Source of the DNA: Isochrysis galbana | Lineage: Eukaryota; Haptophyta; Isochrysidales; Isochrysidaceae | Length of the DNA: 64,000 nt | Reading direction: 5' to 3' | Assembly (NCBI GenBank): GCA_018136815.1 | Contig: CM030943.1 | Span: forward strand, 2,438,555 to 2,502,554 | In this document: positions 9,767 through 21,672 of the stretch, one piece after another | Position numbering within the stretch: the stretch's first letter is position 1 | Layout: every line of letters starts with the position of its first letter | Notes under the pieces: model-generated | Database searches by the model: none | Told to the model about the DNA's origin: nothing | Seen by the model: only the letters and a program-made list of their open reading frames with translations | Position numbers and translations under genes: made by a program

Positions 9767-12575
9767 CTACGCCGCATCCAAGGCATGCAACTCGCGATCT
9801 CGGCTAGGTCGACGCTTCAGACCAGCAATGAAGGTTGGAATTTTAGCCTGTTGTTCAACGTCCGCATCCGTGCCGAGTCGCGGCTGCCAATGCGCATCGA
9901 CTTGATGAGGTGCTCCATCTACTCGTCCTCGGTGTCTTGCGAGGAGCGCACTTGCAACCTGCCGGAGGTCGGCGCTCTTCTCGAACGCAAAATCTACGTG
10001 AGGAAGCGCAGCGAGTTTTTGACTGCGCTCCTCATCTTCGCCGGTGAGAATGCAGACGATGCCTTGAAAGCCTTGCTCTCGTAGCTCACGGGCGAGGTCA
10101 GAGCCTTTGACGAACACACCCTCGTCTTCAAGGTCGATATTCTCATCGAGCACGGCGACATCTGCCGGTGATTGCTTGGCCGCCTCGAGAGATCTGCAAT
10201 AGTGGAGGGTGGGCTTGGTTAGGCAAGTAAGGTGACAAGGCCAAGGCTTGCGGAGCTCAGGTGGTACTGCAACAAACCACGTTGCAAGAGTTTGAAGTTT
10301 GGCTTGCAACAAATCGGAGAGCTGATGCACCGAGGTGTTCAAGGCCTCTAGGGTACAGAGGCCACGCGCACACATGGTCTTCCGGCCCATCACGATGTCC
10401 ACGTAGGCCTGCACTTCAGCCAAAGACCCACCGACGCTTCCGCTACGCTGGCGGTCCGCCCGCATGCATACGCTAAACAGGAAGTTCTAAAAAGCACGCG
10501 AGGGATGCGAGGGCTCTTGAGCGAATCTGTCTAGCGGAACAAAGCAAGTGGTGTGCGCAAGTGCACGTCAGCAAGGAAGCTCACCTGCATGCGGCGCAGC
10601 GTGGGCGAGTCGTCGATGCCGATGCATACGAGGGACGAGCCATTCGAGCGACAATTCTGAAGGCCTTTGTTGCTTGACGTCGGCCGGGCCATCGGTGATG
10701 AGGAGAGAGCGGTGAGTCCTACGCCTGGAGATTGCTCAGACATGGTGGACGACGTGGCATCGAAGGAACGGCACCTCATCATTTGACCCAAAGAACTCGT
10801 GCCGCTGATCTTAGGGCTGCCACCAAGAAGCGGCAGTAAGTCGCTAGCTTCTCCGCACTTCGCCGCAGGAAGTATCAGATAGACGGTCGTGTGCTCATTA
10901 GTCGCTTCCATCCGCGCCCGACCACCGATTTTTTCCGCTGCATGCTTAACGGATGACAACCCGAGCCCATTGCTGCCGCTGAAGCGATAAGGAGGGTGGT
11001 GGAAGGAGGCTCAGGAATGCATCGGGTTATCAAGGCATGCCGGAATAATTCGGCGCATTGACCTTACCTTTGGGAGGTGCAGGCCTGAGCTGCCGTTGCA
11101 AAGGTCTTCTTGAAGCCTTTCTCAAACACTTGCTCACATTCTCGAGGCGTAAGGTGCGGCGAACCAGGTAGATTGGAGTTTCGCACCGAGATGTGCAGCC
11201 ACTCCTTCCTTGCCTCGTCTGCAACATGGGGCGATAGGCAATCGAGAATATTGGCACTGGACACGAGAGGCACTCCGACAGTTAAAGTTTTTCGAGCGGC
11301 ATGCATGATCGCTAGGATCGATCGGGTGGGCGAGCCGTGGATGCACCTTGCTTGAGCCTAGCCTTGGCGCTGATGTGCTTCTGAGAAGGCGAATATTTGA
11401 CCGCGTTCGTCGCCACCTCGTTAAGAAGGAGTCGCATGACCATCATGTCGACCATTACGCTGCAGTCGGGGGTGTCGATCTTGGCATGGGGGCCAAGTAC
11501 AGCTCTAAGCTCGTCGTGCAATGGCGTCTCCTTCAGCTCCGACTTGTACGTGCCGTCTTCGAGCTGCACGAAGACCTCGCGTTTGTAGCACCTGCGACAG
11601 ATGTCGTGAGGGGCGGATCTCGCGGATCAACTGCTGATGGTGTACGGGATCGCAGGTTCGGTGCGCTCCGGCTCGAGGAGGCTGTTAGCGCTTCAAGCTT
11701 GCTAATGTGCTCCCAGATTGTAGTGCAGTCTTGTGGGGATACAAGCGGCATCACCATTCTGCAGCCCGCGTCAGCATCTCGAGCACTTGTTGTTGAAGCC
11801 CTTTTGGTGAATCGGTCACCTGGTTCGGCTCGTGGTCGGCCTCCTCTTCTTGTTGGCGCATCGACTCTCTGAGAAGTGAGCTTGCACCACTGCACTGCCC
11901 CTTAATGACATGCAGGAGCCGCGAGTCGGCGCGTTGGAACGCGGCCTTTTGCAGGGCCACCTTGACGAGGGCACGCGCATCCTCGTTGAACGCAGAGCCG
12001 CATAGGAAGCCCAAGGCGCTGCCCATGAGTGTCAGCATGGATGCCGGTCTTTTCGCGTTGAATACAGCATTGACGATTGGCACGAACGAGCTGAGCAACA
12101 GCATCCCAACTCTCGTGGAAATGGGTAAGTCCCGTGCCGACATGTAGAGCTGCAAGATGAAGGCGAAGTGGGAGAGTGCTCCGTCTTCGAACGTGAGAGC
12201 CTCGGTGGACGGCGTCGAGAGGCGGAGCACCTCCGATGCAGCGAGAGTGAGTGCGGCAAACACGTGCTTCTGCGCGACGAGGCGATAAGCCAGCGAAGAT
12301 GGGCGTTGACCCGACGGCTGTGACCACGCCATTGCGAACACAGGTGGGAATAGGGGAAGGAACTGGAGCAAGCAGATGCGCCAGCTGCTGCAGAGCAAGA
12401 TGAGTGAAATAGTTGCGCCTGTGACGGTGCTGGAAAATGCCATACAGCTGTTGTTGAGGCTGTCCGAAAAATGCGCTTGCACGCACGTCAGCGTCAGCCT
12501 CCACTTTGAGCACGCAGCCATACCGAGGCTTTGCAAGCGTTCAAGGGCAATCTTGAGCCATGAGCACGCAGCCAT
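9767..12575 (-). CDS. Hybrid histidine kinase: membrane sensor, HATPase, receiver
   Basis: Minus-strand multi-exon gene. The first exon (from ATG at 12575 to about 11820) encodes several hydrophobic segments. Downstream exons give an HATPase_c domain with N-box LLNEVATNAVKY (about 11420), HISVRNSNLPGSP, and the glycine box SNGLGLSSVKHAAEKIGG (about 10975-10925). A receiver domain follows with the acidic pair in CIGIDDSPTLRRMQ, the phospho-acceptor Asp in VAVLDENIDL, Thr in CILTGEDEE and Lys in FAFEKSADL. All receiver key residues are present. I could not identify a canonical H-box; the DHp part (about 11820-11590) is the least certain section. Role: membrane-linked phosphorelay. A paralogous membrane region lies at 1-514. 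Confidence 0.78.
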
Positions 12576-12599
12576 GCGACCCGGGGACCTCGACCTGCT

Positions 12600-12890
12600 C
12601 TCCTCTTCCCCTCCAACCCCCCCCCCCCCTTCCCCCTCCTCCTCAGCCTCTCCCCCCCCTCCCCCGACCTCCTCTCTCTCTCTCTCTCCCCCCCCCCCTC
12701 CCGGATCCCCGCCCCTCTCCCTCGTCCCGCCCCTCCTCTCTCCTCTCTCCTCTCTCCTCTCTCTCCTCTCTCTCCTCTCTCTCCTCTCTCCTCTCTCTCC
12801 TCTCTCTCCTCTCTCCTCTCTCTCCTCTCTCTCCTCTCTCTCCTCTCTCTCCTCTCTCCTCTCTCTCCTCTCTCTCCTCCATTCTTTCAT
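12600..12890. repeat. CT/GA microsatellite upstream of the histidine kinase
   Basis: TCTCTCC-type tandem sequence on the plus strand (GA-rich on the sense strand of the kinase gene) lies immediately before its predicted start. It generates long EEREERE and SLLSLLS open frames that are not genes. Confidence 0.85.
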
Positions 12891-14560
12891 CTTCCGAGGG
12901 CCCCCCCTCTCGTGGAGGGACGCGGCCCGGACCCCCCCTCTTCCCGCCCTCTCCCGCCCACGCGCTCCTTCCACACACAGGAGAACGAAAGGGAGAGAGT
13001 TTAATTAACTCCGTGGGGGGCGGGGGGGGGGGGGGGGCGGGGGCGGGGGGGGCCTCTCGGCCGAGGAGGCTGAAATGAAAGAACAATCAAAGGAAGGCAG
13101 ATGAAATCCGCGATGATGTGGAAGGTTCTCTTCTACTCCTCCGTCTTGGGATGATGGGGAGCCACTTCTACGTAATGAGGGGTCCATTTCCCGTCAAGCA
13201 GCGGAACATTCATATACGTACACCCGCTCCATTCTTCACGGAAAGAGGGGCGAACCCCCGGCACCTTCTCGCGATGGAAGCGGTTCTTCTCGCGATGGAG
13301 GAAAGTTGAAAGTTGCCGTCTCGCGCCGTTGCTCGTTGAAACGGTTCTTCGTTTCAGCAGTGCTCCCTCATCGCAGAGAGCTCCACGCTCCACTCGATCT
13401 AGGGCGGTCAAACAGCGATTTTTACTTCTGAGGGTGAAAATTGACCAAGTCAAGATTGAGGATTCATCACGAGATTTTTGGATATGGTGACTATCATGGA
13501 TACATCCATCTCATACATCGTGGATGCACATTCTAACCTCTACATGTTTATACTTATACTGAGGTCTATGCTTCTCACTTCTCCCTCGCGGCCGTTTCGA
13601 GTCCGCGCGGGGCATTCTTGCGGCACAGAAATTTCCCCGCGAGCTCTTCCTTTGTTACTATTAGTTTCGCGTGCGTTATGTGAATGTGCGTGCGCGTGAA
13701 TGTAGTAAGAATCTTATCCGGCGATATACGATTGGCGATGCGATCGGCGATGGCGCTCTGCCTCGCCCAAGCCGCGGTGGTTGCCTCATGGGCACCACCG
13801 CGATATGGAGCTGCTGCACGGGACTGGGTGGGTCCCTGCTATGGGCACCTGTCCACCTGCCCGCTTTCATCATTCATCCGGCGCCTTCTTGCCCCCATGC
13901 GGAGCGCTCGGACCTCATCTCCCCCCTTGCCTCGCTCACCCTCCATGGTGAGCCGATGGCTTGTGGTGTGGAGGGGACAAGGAGGATGGCTCATGGCCTC
14001 CCCTTGGGCCCCAATGGACTGGATTCCACTGGGTCCGCCCCTCCTGCCCAAAATTTCGAGCAACGAGCGCGTTCCGCGCGCGGCTCGGAGCGGATCTTTG
14101 AGCAGGTTCCTCGCCTTGCGCCTTGCGTCAATGGTCGCTCATGACCGTTTGACAATGCTATCACAAGGAGGCCGCAGCGCGGCCCCCTGTGGCTTGAGGA
14201 TGAGAGCGCGGCGCGGCGCGCCGCGCATCCTGTTACTTCACAACAAGTTAAAAGATACCAAAGGGGGCCACTGACCACTGAACGCACAGGGCACACTAAC
14301 AGTATCGCTCACAAATCAAACGCACACACGGGGGGATTGCGTGGGAGACTCACACAAGCGAACAAGGAGAGCAAGGGAAGAGATCACGGCTCGACTCATG
14401 CGGCCCTCTCCACCTCCTCATCCCTATATATGTTCTAGGGTCTAGGGTGCACACCACGCAAAACCTAGCCCGGCGGAGGTGAGACGTGAACACAACACAC
14501 AACAGCTCTTAAGATTTCGGATGAGGATGAACGGTGGGCGCGAAAGCGTAGGGCCGGGCC
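12891..14560. other. Intergenic, repeat-derived, no gene recognised
   Basis: Contains G runs around 13014-13050. A block at 13611-13660 (GCATTCTTGCGGCACAGAAA and onward) recurs at 15046-15095. A GC-rich stretch at 13790-14240 has short open frames on both strands without family resemblance. A TATATAT-like motif occurs near 14425, but no gene start can be tied to it. Confidence 0.4.
13611..13662. repeat. 50-bp direct repeat, copy 1
   Basis: GCATTCTTGCGGCACAGAAA and the next 30 bases are nearly identical to 15046-15095. The copies are in direct orientation about 1.43 kb apart. Confidence 0.75.
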
Positions 14561-14632
14561 AGGAGGCTTTGGGGGTTCGAGGCAGGCTCGGAACGGCCCG
14601 GTCGCGACCCGCCCGTCGCGCCCTCCAGTGCG

Positions 14633-14838
14633 AAAAAGGCACCGGCGACCGCGGGGGGGAAATTCGGCGACCGCGGGGGGGAAATTCGGCGACCGCGGAG
14701 GAGCGGCAGAGATAAGGAAAACGAGTGTAGAATAACCAACGAAACGAGGGCGAGACGGTCAGAACTCGCCGGAGGTGACAACCAAGTCTACTAGAGAGCG
14801 GAGCGATGTCGGCATCCGAACGAGGGCCTCAGAGCGGC
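14633..14838. repeat. Interspersed repeat, copy 1 (shared with 18990-19190)
   Basis: Includes GGGGGGAAATTCGGCGACCG repeats, then GAGACGGTCAGAACTC and CTACTAGAGAGCGGAGCGAT, all found again in the same order and orientation at about 18990-19190. Here it is followed within 60 bases by a Gypsy RNase H fragment, so the repeat may be the flank of a Gypsy element. Confidence 0.7.
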
Positions 14839-14892
14839 AGCGAACAAAGGGCGATGTGGCGATGTCCAAAGGGCTTCAAGTGTACCGCGGGC

Positions 14893-15043
14893 CGACAAGG
14901 AATTCATCGTGAAGACTGACGCGGCGAGCACCCTGGGGATCGGGGGTATACTCTCGCAGACCGACGACCACGGCCACGAGCACGTGGTGGCCTATTACGG
15001 ACGGCGGCTAACGTCAGCCGAACGCCATTGGACCACCACCGAG
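14893..15043 (+). pseudogene. Gypsy-type RNase H fragment
   Basis: A short open stretch reads EFIVKTDAASTLGIGGILSQ, then HVVAYYGRRLTSAERHWTTT. This matches the beginning of the RNase H domain of Ty3/Gypsy polyproteins, with the first catalytic Asp in KTDAS-like context and the AYxSRxLxxAExxYxTTE-like motif. Frames before and after do not continue the polyprotein. The fragment ends abruptly at 15045, where the 50-bp repeat also present at 13611 begins. It is a relic. Confidence 0.8.
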
Positions 15044-15045
15044 GT

Positions 15046-15095
15046 GCATTCTTGCGGCACAGAAATTTCCCCGCGCGCTCTTACTTTGTTACTAC
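15046..15095. repeat. 50-bp direct repeat, copy 2
   Basis: This is the second copy of the 13611-13662 block. It abuts the truncated Gypsy RNase H fragment exactly, as expected if it is the end of an element inserted there or a deletion breakpoint. Confidence 0.75.
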
Positions 15096-16522
15096 TACCT
15101 TGCCAGCCTCGCTCGCGCGCATGAAGTGCGCGGCTGGCCGCGAGGCGTCAAAATGACGGTGCTGCGCATGATGGGCTGCCCCATCACGCGCGGCACCGCC
15201 TCAGTATGGTGGGACGGGGTGCCTGTTGGCCTTCTGGCCGCGCAGACCCTCGCCACAGCGGCCGACAGGTGTTGTATTCCTGCCCATCTGAAGGGAAATC
15301 TTCCCCCGGTCCCCTGATAAAAAAATTGGGCCTCCGGATCAACAAGAGTTCTTTTTAAGTCAGCCCCCCCCACCTCTAGAGGGAGGAGGCAGAAGCATTC
15401 GACGTCGTTGTCGGCAGGGGCGGCAGCTTGTGCGCGCTTCGGCTCTGGTGGCTTCGGGCGGCCCCGTTGGGGCGTCGTGACTGCGGGGAGGTGGGAGCTG
15501 GCGGCGCGCGCTCCATCGCTAAAACTATAACAATAGTTTTCTAGTCGTCCACTTGCGAGAGGACACCGGTAGACACTGGGGGATTATGAGGGCGCCGTCG
15601 CCAGCCCATCATTGCCATGCAGCATGCAGTCAAAGCGGCGCAAAAGCCACCCTGCGCGAGCGCGCGCAGGGCGCGGCCCGCGATCGAGGACCCGGCGCAG
15701 AGACAAGAGCAGCCGGAGCCGTCATATCGGATCTAGCATAGCGGGCGCCAAAATGGGAGGGTGCCTCCCCGCCCATTCGATGTGGGCATGGGGCACCCTG
15801 CACTCTAGAGCGTAGCGGCAGCTCAGTCGAGCGAACCGAGGTGGAGGGATGAAGGTGGCCTCGCCTCGCCCCGAGTGCGCGCGAGGCCAACGAGTAGACA
15901 CGGTTCATCGTGAGCGTGAGCCCATTTTCGCAGCGTGCCACGCCACTGCAACAGTGCTAAATTCCAATTCATGGCGGCGCGAAGTGTCAAGCAGAGCGTA
16001 CAACTCCTGCAACCCCACTCAAGTTCCACCTTAGTGTGTACTTATGGACCACCGACATTACCACCGTTTTTCAAAGCCTCTCGCACAAAAGGAGACGCTG
16101 CGCCTCGGTTTACCGGCGGGCCATATGGTTGTTTAGCAAGGCTCACCATTCATACAGTCGGACACTCTGAACTCAATCGTGTAGTGAACTTGCACTTGCT
16201 GACGGTCCTAAGTATCGCGAGTAGAAACGGCACGCTTGATGAGCTCTGGAAGGAACGCTCAAACAAAGATTTCTTTTGGCAGCGGCTTGGTGATGTCCAC
16301 TCCAGGAAGCGACCGTTGTATCTGAAAGAAGTGCACAAGTGATGTCAAGGATTGCAGATTCGTACTCATACATGATACCTCTAATAGCCAATGGGATAAG
16401 TCTAGATGTGCACGCCCTATAGTGGCAGGCACGAGGCACCGGCAGCACGCGGCGCAAGACGCAAACGCTCACAATCGATACCTCAACACCTACTTGACAG
16501 GTTGTGTGTGCAACGTGAGAAA
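15096..16522. other. Intergenic, 3' side of the DHDPS-family gene
   Basis: No gene recognised. A palindrome-like AAAACTATAACAATAGTTTT lies at about 15519-15540. Short open frames are GC-rich noise. Sequence from about 16030 to 16522 is less GC-rich and is probably the 3' flank of the minus-strand gene. Confidence 0.4.
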
Positions 16523-18787
16523 TTAAGAAGCCAGGACCTCGCTCACCTGTCGTTCGAGAGCCTCGACCAGCACTGGCGCAGCACCCGGGGCGGGATGTCG
16601 TACACGTGTTGACTCGATGAGTCCACGGAGCCGGTAGATCTCTTTGCGGACACCCACCCCAGGTTGTTGTTCAAAAACCTAAAAAGATAGGATCAAATGT
16701 GATGCAAGCCGTAACGCCGAGTTGGAATCTCTGCGAGCGTCAGCCAATAGGAACGACACGCCACAAGCGTTATCCACTGCCTTCTGATCACACACCACAC
16801 GCCGCCGGGCGCGCACAAGCCCACGCACCATCAAGGGCAGGAAGCGGCTGTAGATGCGGTGTGCAAGTTCAAGGTCTCCCGCCTAATGGGGTCAAGGAGC
16901 GACATTCGGGACAGGTTCTAGGCTATTCGAGGCGTCCACAAAAGGTCGAGCCACATGGGGTTGGTGCATGCATGGTAGAATCACCTGCGCTGCGTCATTC
17001 ATGGCGATGAGAATCTCGGGAAAAGCGAAGCCGGTCATGAAGCCTGAATGGTGTGTTATACGTAGGTGTGCATAGACATGAGGATCATTAGCAACAACTT
17101 GTGAAATGGGCCAAGGCAGAGAGCAACACGTAATTGACGCCTCGAAGGCAGCCTAATGGCCTCTGCAGTTGCCGCACGCGCTACTTCCGATCATTATCAC
17201 ATCAAGAGGGCTAGACTTGCCTTCAGTGCCTTGCTCCAAGTCGAAACCGCCGTACAGAGCGCCAAGGCCGGTCAGAATTGTGACGGGGTTGCCTGCTGGT
17301 GGCGCTTGCTCCCAGAGCCCTCGGAGGCTGCGGATCTTTGCCGGTGACGGCAGCGATTCCAGCTTGATGCATGCGATGGCAGGAACTTCACGTGAGATCC
17401 GTGCCAGCAGGGGTGGTTGCATGAAGACCTAATGGGGGTGGATTGCGATCGGTGCCAACGGGGCGAACGGTGAGTACTCGACTGAGCCGTTGGCGTAGAC
17501 AGGAGCGACGGAATCAACACATGTGGAGGTGGTGGCCCAGCAGAGGCGAGTGCACCAAGTGTGCGTTCAAGTGCGATGCGTTCATGCGCGTTGCAGGCGG
17601 CGTGCCTGCGTGCTCGCCGGATGATCCTGCAATACGATTGGTAGACCCGGGCAGCCTCGCTCGACTGCGGCAAAGAGCTCCACAATTGCGTCGTCTGATG
17701 CAGGAGCTGGCTCCTTGGAAGGCGTGACCATCACTCCATCGGCACCCATCTTCTGAGCCATTGCCGAGAGTGCGACGGTTGCATGTGTGCCGGCGTGCGA
17801 GGCGCCCACACACACCCTAAAGGGCCTGTCTACGCTCCTTGCCACCTCCACTGCTGCCTCAATCAGAGAGGCTCTCTCCGAGTCCATCAAGCGATTGCTC
17901 TCACCTAGAACACCTACAATTGTCACTCCATTCACGCCTGAGGCCGAAGTTCGCAGGAGGACGAGGGCTCTTGATAAATGCCCAGCATTGGTCGTGCTAC
18001 CCCGCACAGTCGCTCGTCTTTTCATTGGGCCGTTGTCTCCACGTAACTCTGCCTTCCCGTCGGCCATAATGCGTTGACACTCGATTCACTCCAGGCTCGC
18101 AAAAGCACGAGGACGCAGGAGAGGATCAGGTGAACAGAGAAAAAACCATCAGGCGTCTCTCACTGCCACCCGTACCTCCCTCTTTCCCTTCCTCTCTCCG
18201 CTGCCCTTCTCTCCTCTCCCCTCCGCTCGCCTTCTTCCCTCCCCTCCCCCCCTTCCTCTCTGCCCTCCCTCGCTCCCTCCCTCCCCCCCCCCCCCCCCCC
18301 GCTTCCTCCCTGCCCGCTCTCCCTCTCTCCCTCCTCTCCTCCCCCATCCTCCCCTGCACCCCTCCTCCTCTCCCTCCCCTGCCCCTTCCCTCTTTCAACC
18401 CGTTCAATCTTCCGCTTCGGCCCTCGGGCTTCAGCCTCCCCTCCCAGCCCACCCGTCCTCGCCTAAGCACCTTTGATTTCACCGTTCCCCGTGTGCTATA
18501 GCATCTTTCTTCCTCCCGCGCCTGCGTGGCGGGACGGGGAGGCCCACCCAACCTCCCCCCCCCACCTTCCCTCTGCTTTTGAACTTCTACACACCGGCGG
18601 CCGCGAAGAATTGAATCGACTTGATAAAGGAAGGGAGATCCAGGGACTCGTCGGCTCGGAAGGGCGTGGCAACGATGGGCCAGACGCCGCGGAACCACGA
18701 ACCCGCCGATGCGCCGCCCAACGCGGCTGGACGCAGAGAACTGAGCCGGCGGGAGCTGAGCAGCAGCCGACGGCCGACGGACGCCAT
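16523..18787 (-). CDS. Dihydrodipicolinate synthase/N-acetylneuraminate lyase family enzyme
   Basis: Exons on the minus strand: 18787-18595, 17937-17606, 17428-17221, 17043-16985, 16882-16829, 16678-16523. They total 1002 nt (333 residues) in one frame. A Ser/Arg-rich start (MASVGRRLLLSSRRLSSLRP) looks like a mitochondrial presequence. Family motifs follow: FRGVWPIVATPFRADESLD, GVNGVTIVGVLGES (pyruvate-binding GxxGES-type loop), ADGVMVTP, IACIKLE with the Schiff-base Lys, GALYGGFDLEQGTEG, MTGFAFPEILIAM and QQPGVGVRKEIYRLRG. It should be a class I aldolase acting on pyruvate or a similar keto-acid. The usual catalytic Tyr motif (YNxP) reads QDHP instead, as I recall for a distinct uncharacterised subgroup, so lysine biosynthesis should not be assumed. 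Two introns have GC donors (GCACGC at 17605, GCAAGT at 17220). Confidence 0.9.
18150..18580. repeat. Polypyrimidine tract in DHDPS-family intron 1
   Basis: CCCTCC/CTCTCC-rich on the plus strand, with a C run near 18283-18300. It lies wholly inside the first intron of the minus-strand gene, so the transcript strand is purine-rich. Open frames across it are low-complexity artefacts. Confidence 0.8.
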
Positions 18788-18989
18788 CGGCGGCGGCGGC
18801 GGCGACGACCGGTAGAAGTTGGACTCACCTCGGAACTCACTAGAACCAGAACTGAGAACTGATGGTGATACTGATCTGTAAAAAAAATCTTAAAAAACTA
18901 GCCGCTACTTGCACGGCACGAGGCAGATTGCTGGCGCTCCTCCCAACTACCCTCCCTTTCCCCTTTCCCCTCCCCCCGATTCCTTCCCT

Positions 18990-19194
18990 GGGGGAGGGGA
19001 GGCCGCGGGGGGGAAGTTCGGCGACCGCGGGGGAACAGGAACTGGACGACGCGACAGAGTAGCGACAGAAATAACGGAAACGAGCGTGGAACCAACGAAA
19101 CGAGGGGCGAGACGGTCAGAACTCACCGGAGGTGACAACAAAGTCTACTAGAGAGCGGAGCGATGTCGGCATCCGAACGAGGGCCTCAGACTTC
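18990..19194. repeat. Interspersed repeat, copy 2
   Basis: Second copy of the 14633-14838 repeat. It runs to ...GAGGGCCTCAGA, five bases short of the Copia target-site duplication, so the Copia element landed at or just beyond the end of this older repeat. Confidence 0.7.
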
Positions 19195-19199
19195 CTCTC

Positions 19200-19377
19200 T
19201 GTTTAACCTGGTTAACCTGAGTTGTTTTGTAGAGGCTTTTGTTTTCTGAGGGGTGACGTCGTCGTCGTTGAACCGTCATTGGCTTGTCGCGCTAGCTAGC
19301 ACTCAATGGTTACTCTGATCTACATTGTTCTACTCACAGCCACTGGCCACTGGGCCCAAAAGGAGTTGGGCTAAACA
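19200..19377 (+). repeat. Copia 5' LTR
   Basis: 178 bp, TG...CA ends extended to the inverted hexamer TGTTTA/TAAACA. It has 2-bp (CT) and 7-bp insertions relative to the 3' LTR. Confidence 0.93.
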
Positions 19378-19380
19378 TGG

Positions 19381-21016
19381 TACCCCCGCCGAGAGCAGTT
19401 CGCCTCTCCTCTACGCGCAACTGAGCGCGCGTTCCCCGGATCTCTTCACCCAACACAAGGTTGGACCAAACACAGAAACCGAACAACTTTTCAAATCAAG
19501 TGAGTCGTTCGAATCCCCGAACCCGCTCAAGGGAGCGGATGTTGAGTCCCACGCTTCGGAATGGGGCCAACGAGCACTGTCCCCGCCGACGCGCGACTGG
19601 CGCGTCGAATTTTCGCCGCAACTGAAGCTTATCATCACCCACAAACATTCTCTGGTTGACGGTGAACAATTGCAGGATTCCCAGTGGTACTGGTATCACT
19701 TCTTCGCCAGTGACGCCGATGCAATGCCTGCGGCATACTGGTATCTCAATCTGACCGATGCGCTCACGCCTGAAGGATGGTGGATCGAGTCTCGCCGCTC
19801 TGCGTATCTTTTGCTTCAACTTCCAATGGCATGTGCATTCTGGCCAAATTTGTTGGGTTCATGTGCTTATCTCAAACCTCGTTTTGATGAGTCCCCCCAT
19901 CAACAACACCAGACTCGCAACCTGGTGCCCGCTTCTTCTCCAGAACCTACAGCGTCAAACCTTTCAAAGCTCGCGACCCATAGCCAACATCCTCAACAAG
20001 AATTCGCATTTATGATGGGAGAATCCAACCTGGATGACTATGACTCCCGCAAGTACCGTTGCCGTCCATTTGATGGCACTCCCGGCCGACCATTTGAACT
20101 TTTCTGCCGGGATTTTGGCAATGCATTCTCGCGAGACTACATCGGTGATGCCGATCTCACCACTTGTATGTTGGGCCTAGATGTTGGAGGCTATCTTGAA
20201 CAAGATCCCAACACTGACCGAGCAATATTCGGAGGCATACCCATGTTCCAATTCTACAACGCCGATGGGTCTATTCGGACGGCAGCAAGGCAACAACTTA
20301 ATGACCACATCAAGCGCAAGAGGATCTTGTTCTCATATCTTATGGAACACATCTCCAGTTCAAACATACGCGAAATGCTGACATCTCAAGCTCCTCATGA
20401 TGGGGCCAAAGCGTATAAGATCCTCTATCAACAATGTCACCAAGATGTAGATGATCTCACCTTAATGGAACATGATTCTGAATGGGACTCAGTCTCTCTC
20501 CTCACGATCGGCATCAATGAATACTCCATCACCAACCTCATCGCTCACCTTCATAGTCTCAATGCAAAAAGACCCCCAAACAAACAAAAAACAAACGATC
20601 AACTTGTCATCAAGGTTCTCTCATGTATCACCCCAGACATATCCGAATCGTTAGCTCACAAATGCCAAGAAGAGATCGCTGCACCTCCTTCACAACGCAA
20701 ATACTGGACAAACAACGAAAGGGATGCTATCAAACTCGCAGCTGACCTACAACCATTATGGAGAATCAAATTCACCCAAGGGGCGATATCGATTCCGAAG
20801 GAGGGAGGTAGGCGCGCAACAGGTGGCGGGGTCCATCCTGACGCATCGTTCTCGAAAGACACAGCGTTATCGGCAAAAACGGACCTACCAGCTCATCCTC
20901 CTCAACCGCCGAGGGCCGTTCTAACATCTGGCCAAGCATTAAAAGCGGCTAGATGCTATCGTTGTCAAGGGTCCGGGCATCAAGCGAACGTGTGCCCGGT
21001 TCATTGCTGTGGGTGA
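19381..21016 (+). CDS. Copia Gag-like protein with zinc knuckle
   Basis: One open frame runs from inside the 5' LTR to a stop at 21016. The likely Gag starts in or before MMGESNLDDYDSRKYRCRPF (about 20013). It contains a Gag-like helical region (DHIKRKRILFSYLMEHIS and following) and a CCHC zinc knuckle CYRCQGSGHQANVC (C-x2-C-x4-H-x4-C) near 20950-20995. It ends a few residues after the knuckle, at the deletion junction. Gag coats the retroelement RNA in virus-like particles. The first about 200 codons have no recognisable similarity and may be untranslated leader that happens to be open. Confidence 0.75.
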
Positions 21017-21633
21017 CCATCACTCGACCGGACATCTCATTCCACGTCTCGTTTTTATGTCAGTTCATGCAGGATCCATCCCCTCAAAATTATGATGCGG
21101 CTCTTAGCATCGTCAGCTACCTTCATCATACCCGGGATCTTGGACTCACTTACGAAGGATCAAAAGGGGTCCTAGAAGTATATGCAGACTCGTCTTGGGG
21201 ATCACTACCCAAACCCTTCGCTGGCTACACCATTAAGTATGGGGGAGCATCAATTTCATACCAAGCCAAGAAACTTAAATTAGTCGCTCAATCCTCTGCT
21301 GAAGCTGAAACCGCTGTGTACGCATTGGCAGCTCGGAACCTTCAATTCACTCTTCATTTGTTTGAATTCCTCGACAAGCCCCAGCAACTCCCAATTCGGA
21401 TCTACACTGACAATTCAGCGACTCGTGACTCAATCAAGAATCCTGGAGTAACAGCTCGCACTCGTCATTATGCTCGCTGGATATTGTATTATGCTCGAGA
21501 GCAATTTCTCCACCACATCTCTGTCCCACATTGGATATCTACCTCAAAGATGACTGCTGATATCTTCACTAAGTGTCTCGATAAAACGACCTTCCTCCGT
21601 CACCGCTCTTCCATTCTTAACGAGCAAATGTAA
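21005..21633 (+). pseudogene. Copia pol remnant: end of reverse transcriptase plus RNase H
   Basis: Reads LLWVTITRPDISFHVSFLCQ (end of the Copia RT block, usually YLxxTRPDIxFAV), then YADSSWGS, SAEAETAVYALAA, YTDNSATRDSIKNP and TADIFTKCLDKTTF, the standard Copia RNase H series, to a stop at 21633. It is in a different frame from gag and joins it abruptly at about 21000-21010, marking a deletion of several kilobases relative to a full element. Confidence 0.9.
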
Positions 21634-21672
21634 GTAGCTTGTTCAGTGTTCAGCGATGCCGCTGTGGGGGAG

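Noticed and set aside
16196-16225. ACGGTCCTAAGTATCGCGAGT resembles a conserved large-subunit rRNA segment
   Set aside because: Only a short partial match; flanks show no rRNA-like sequence or structure.
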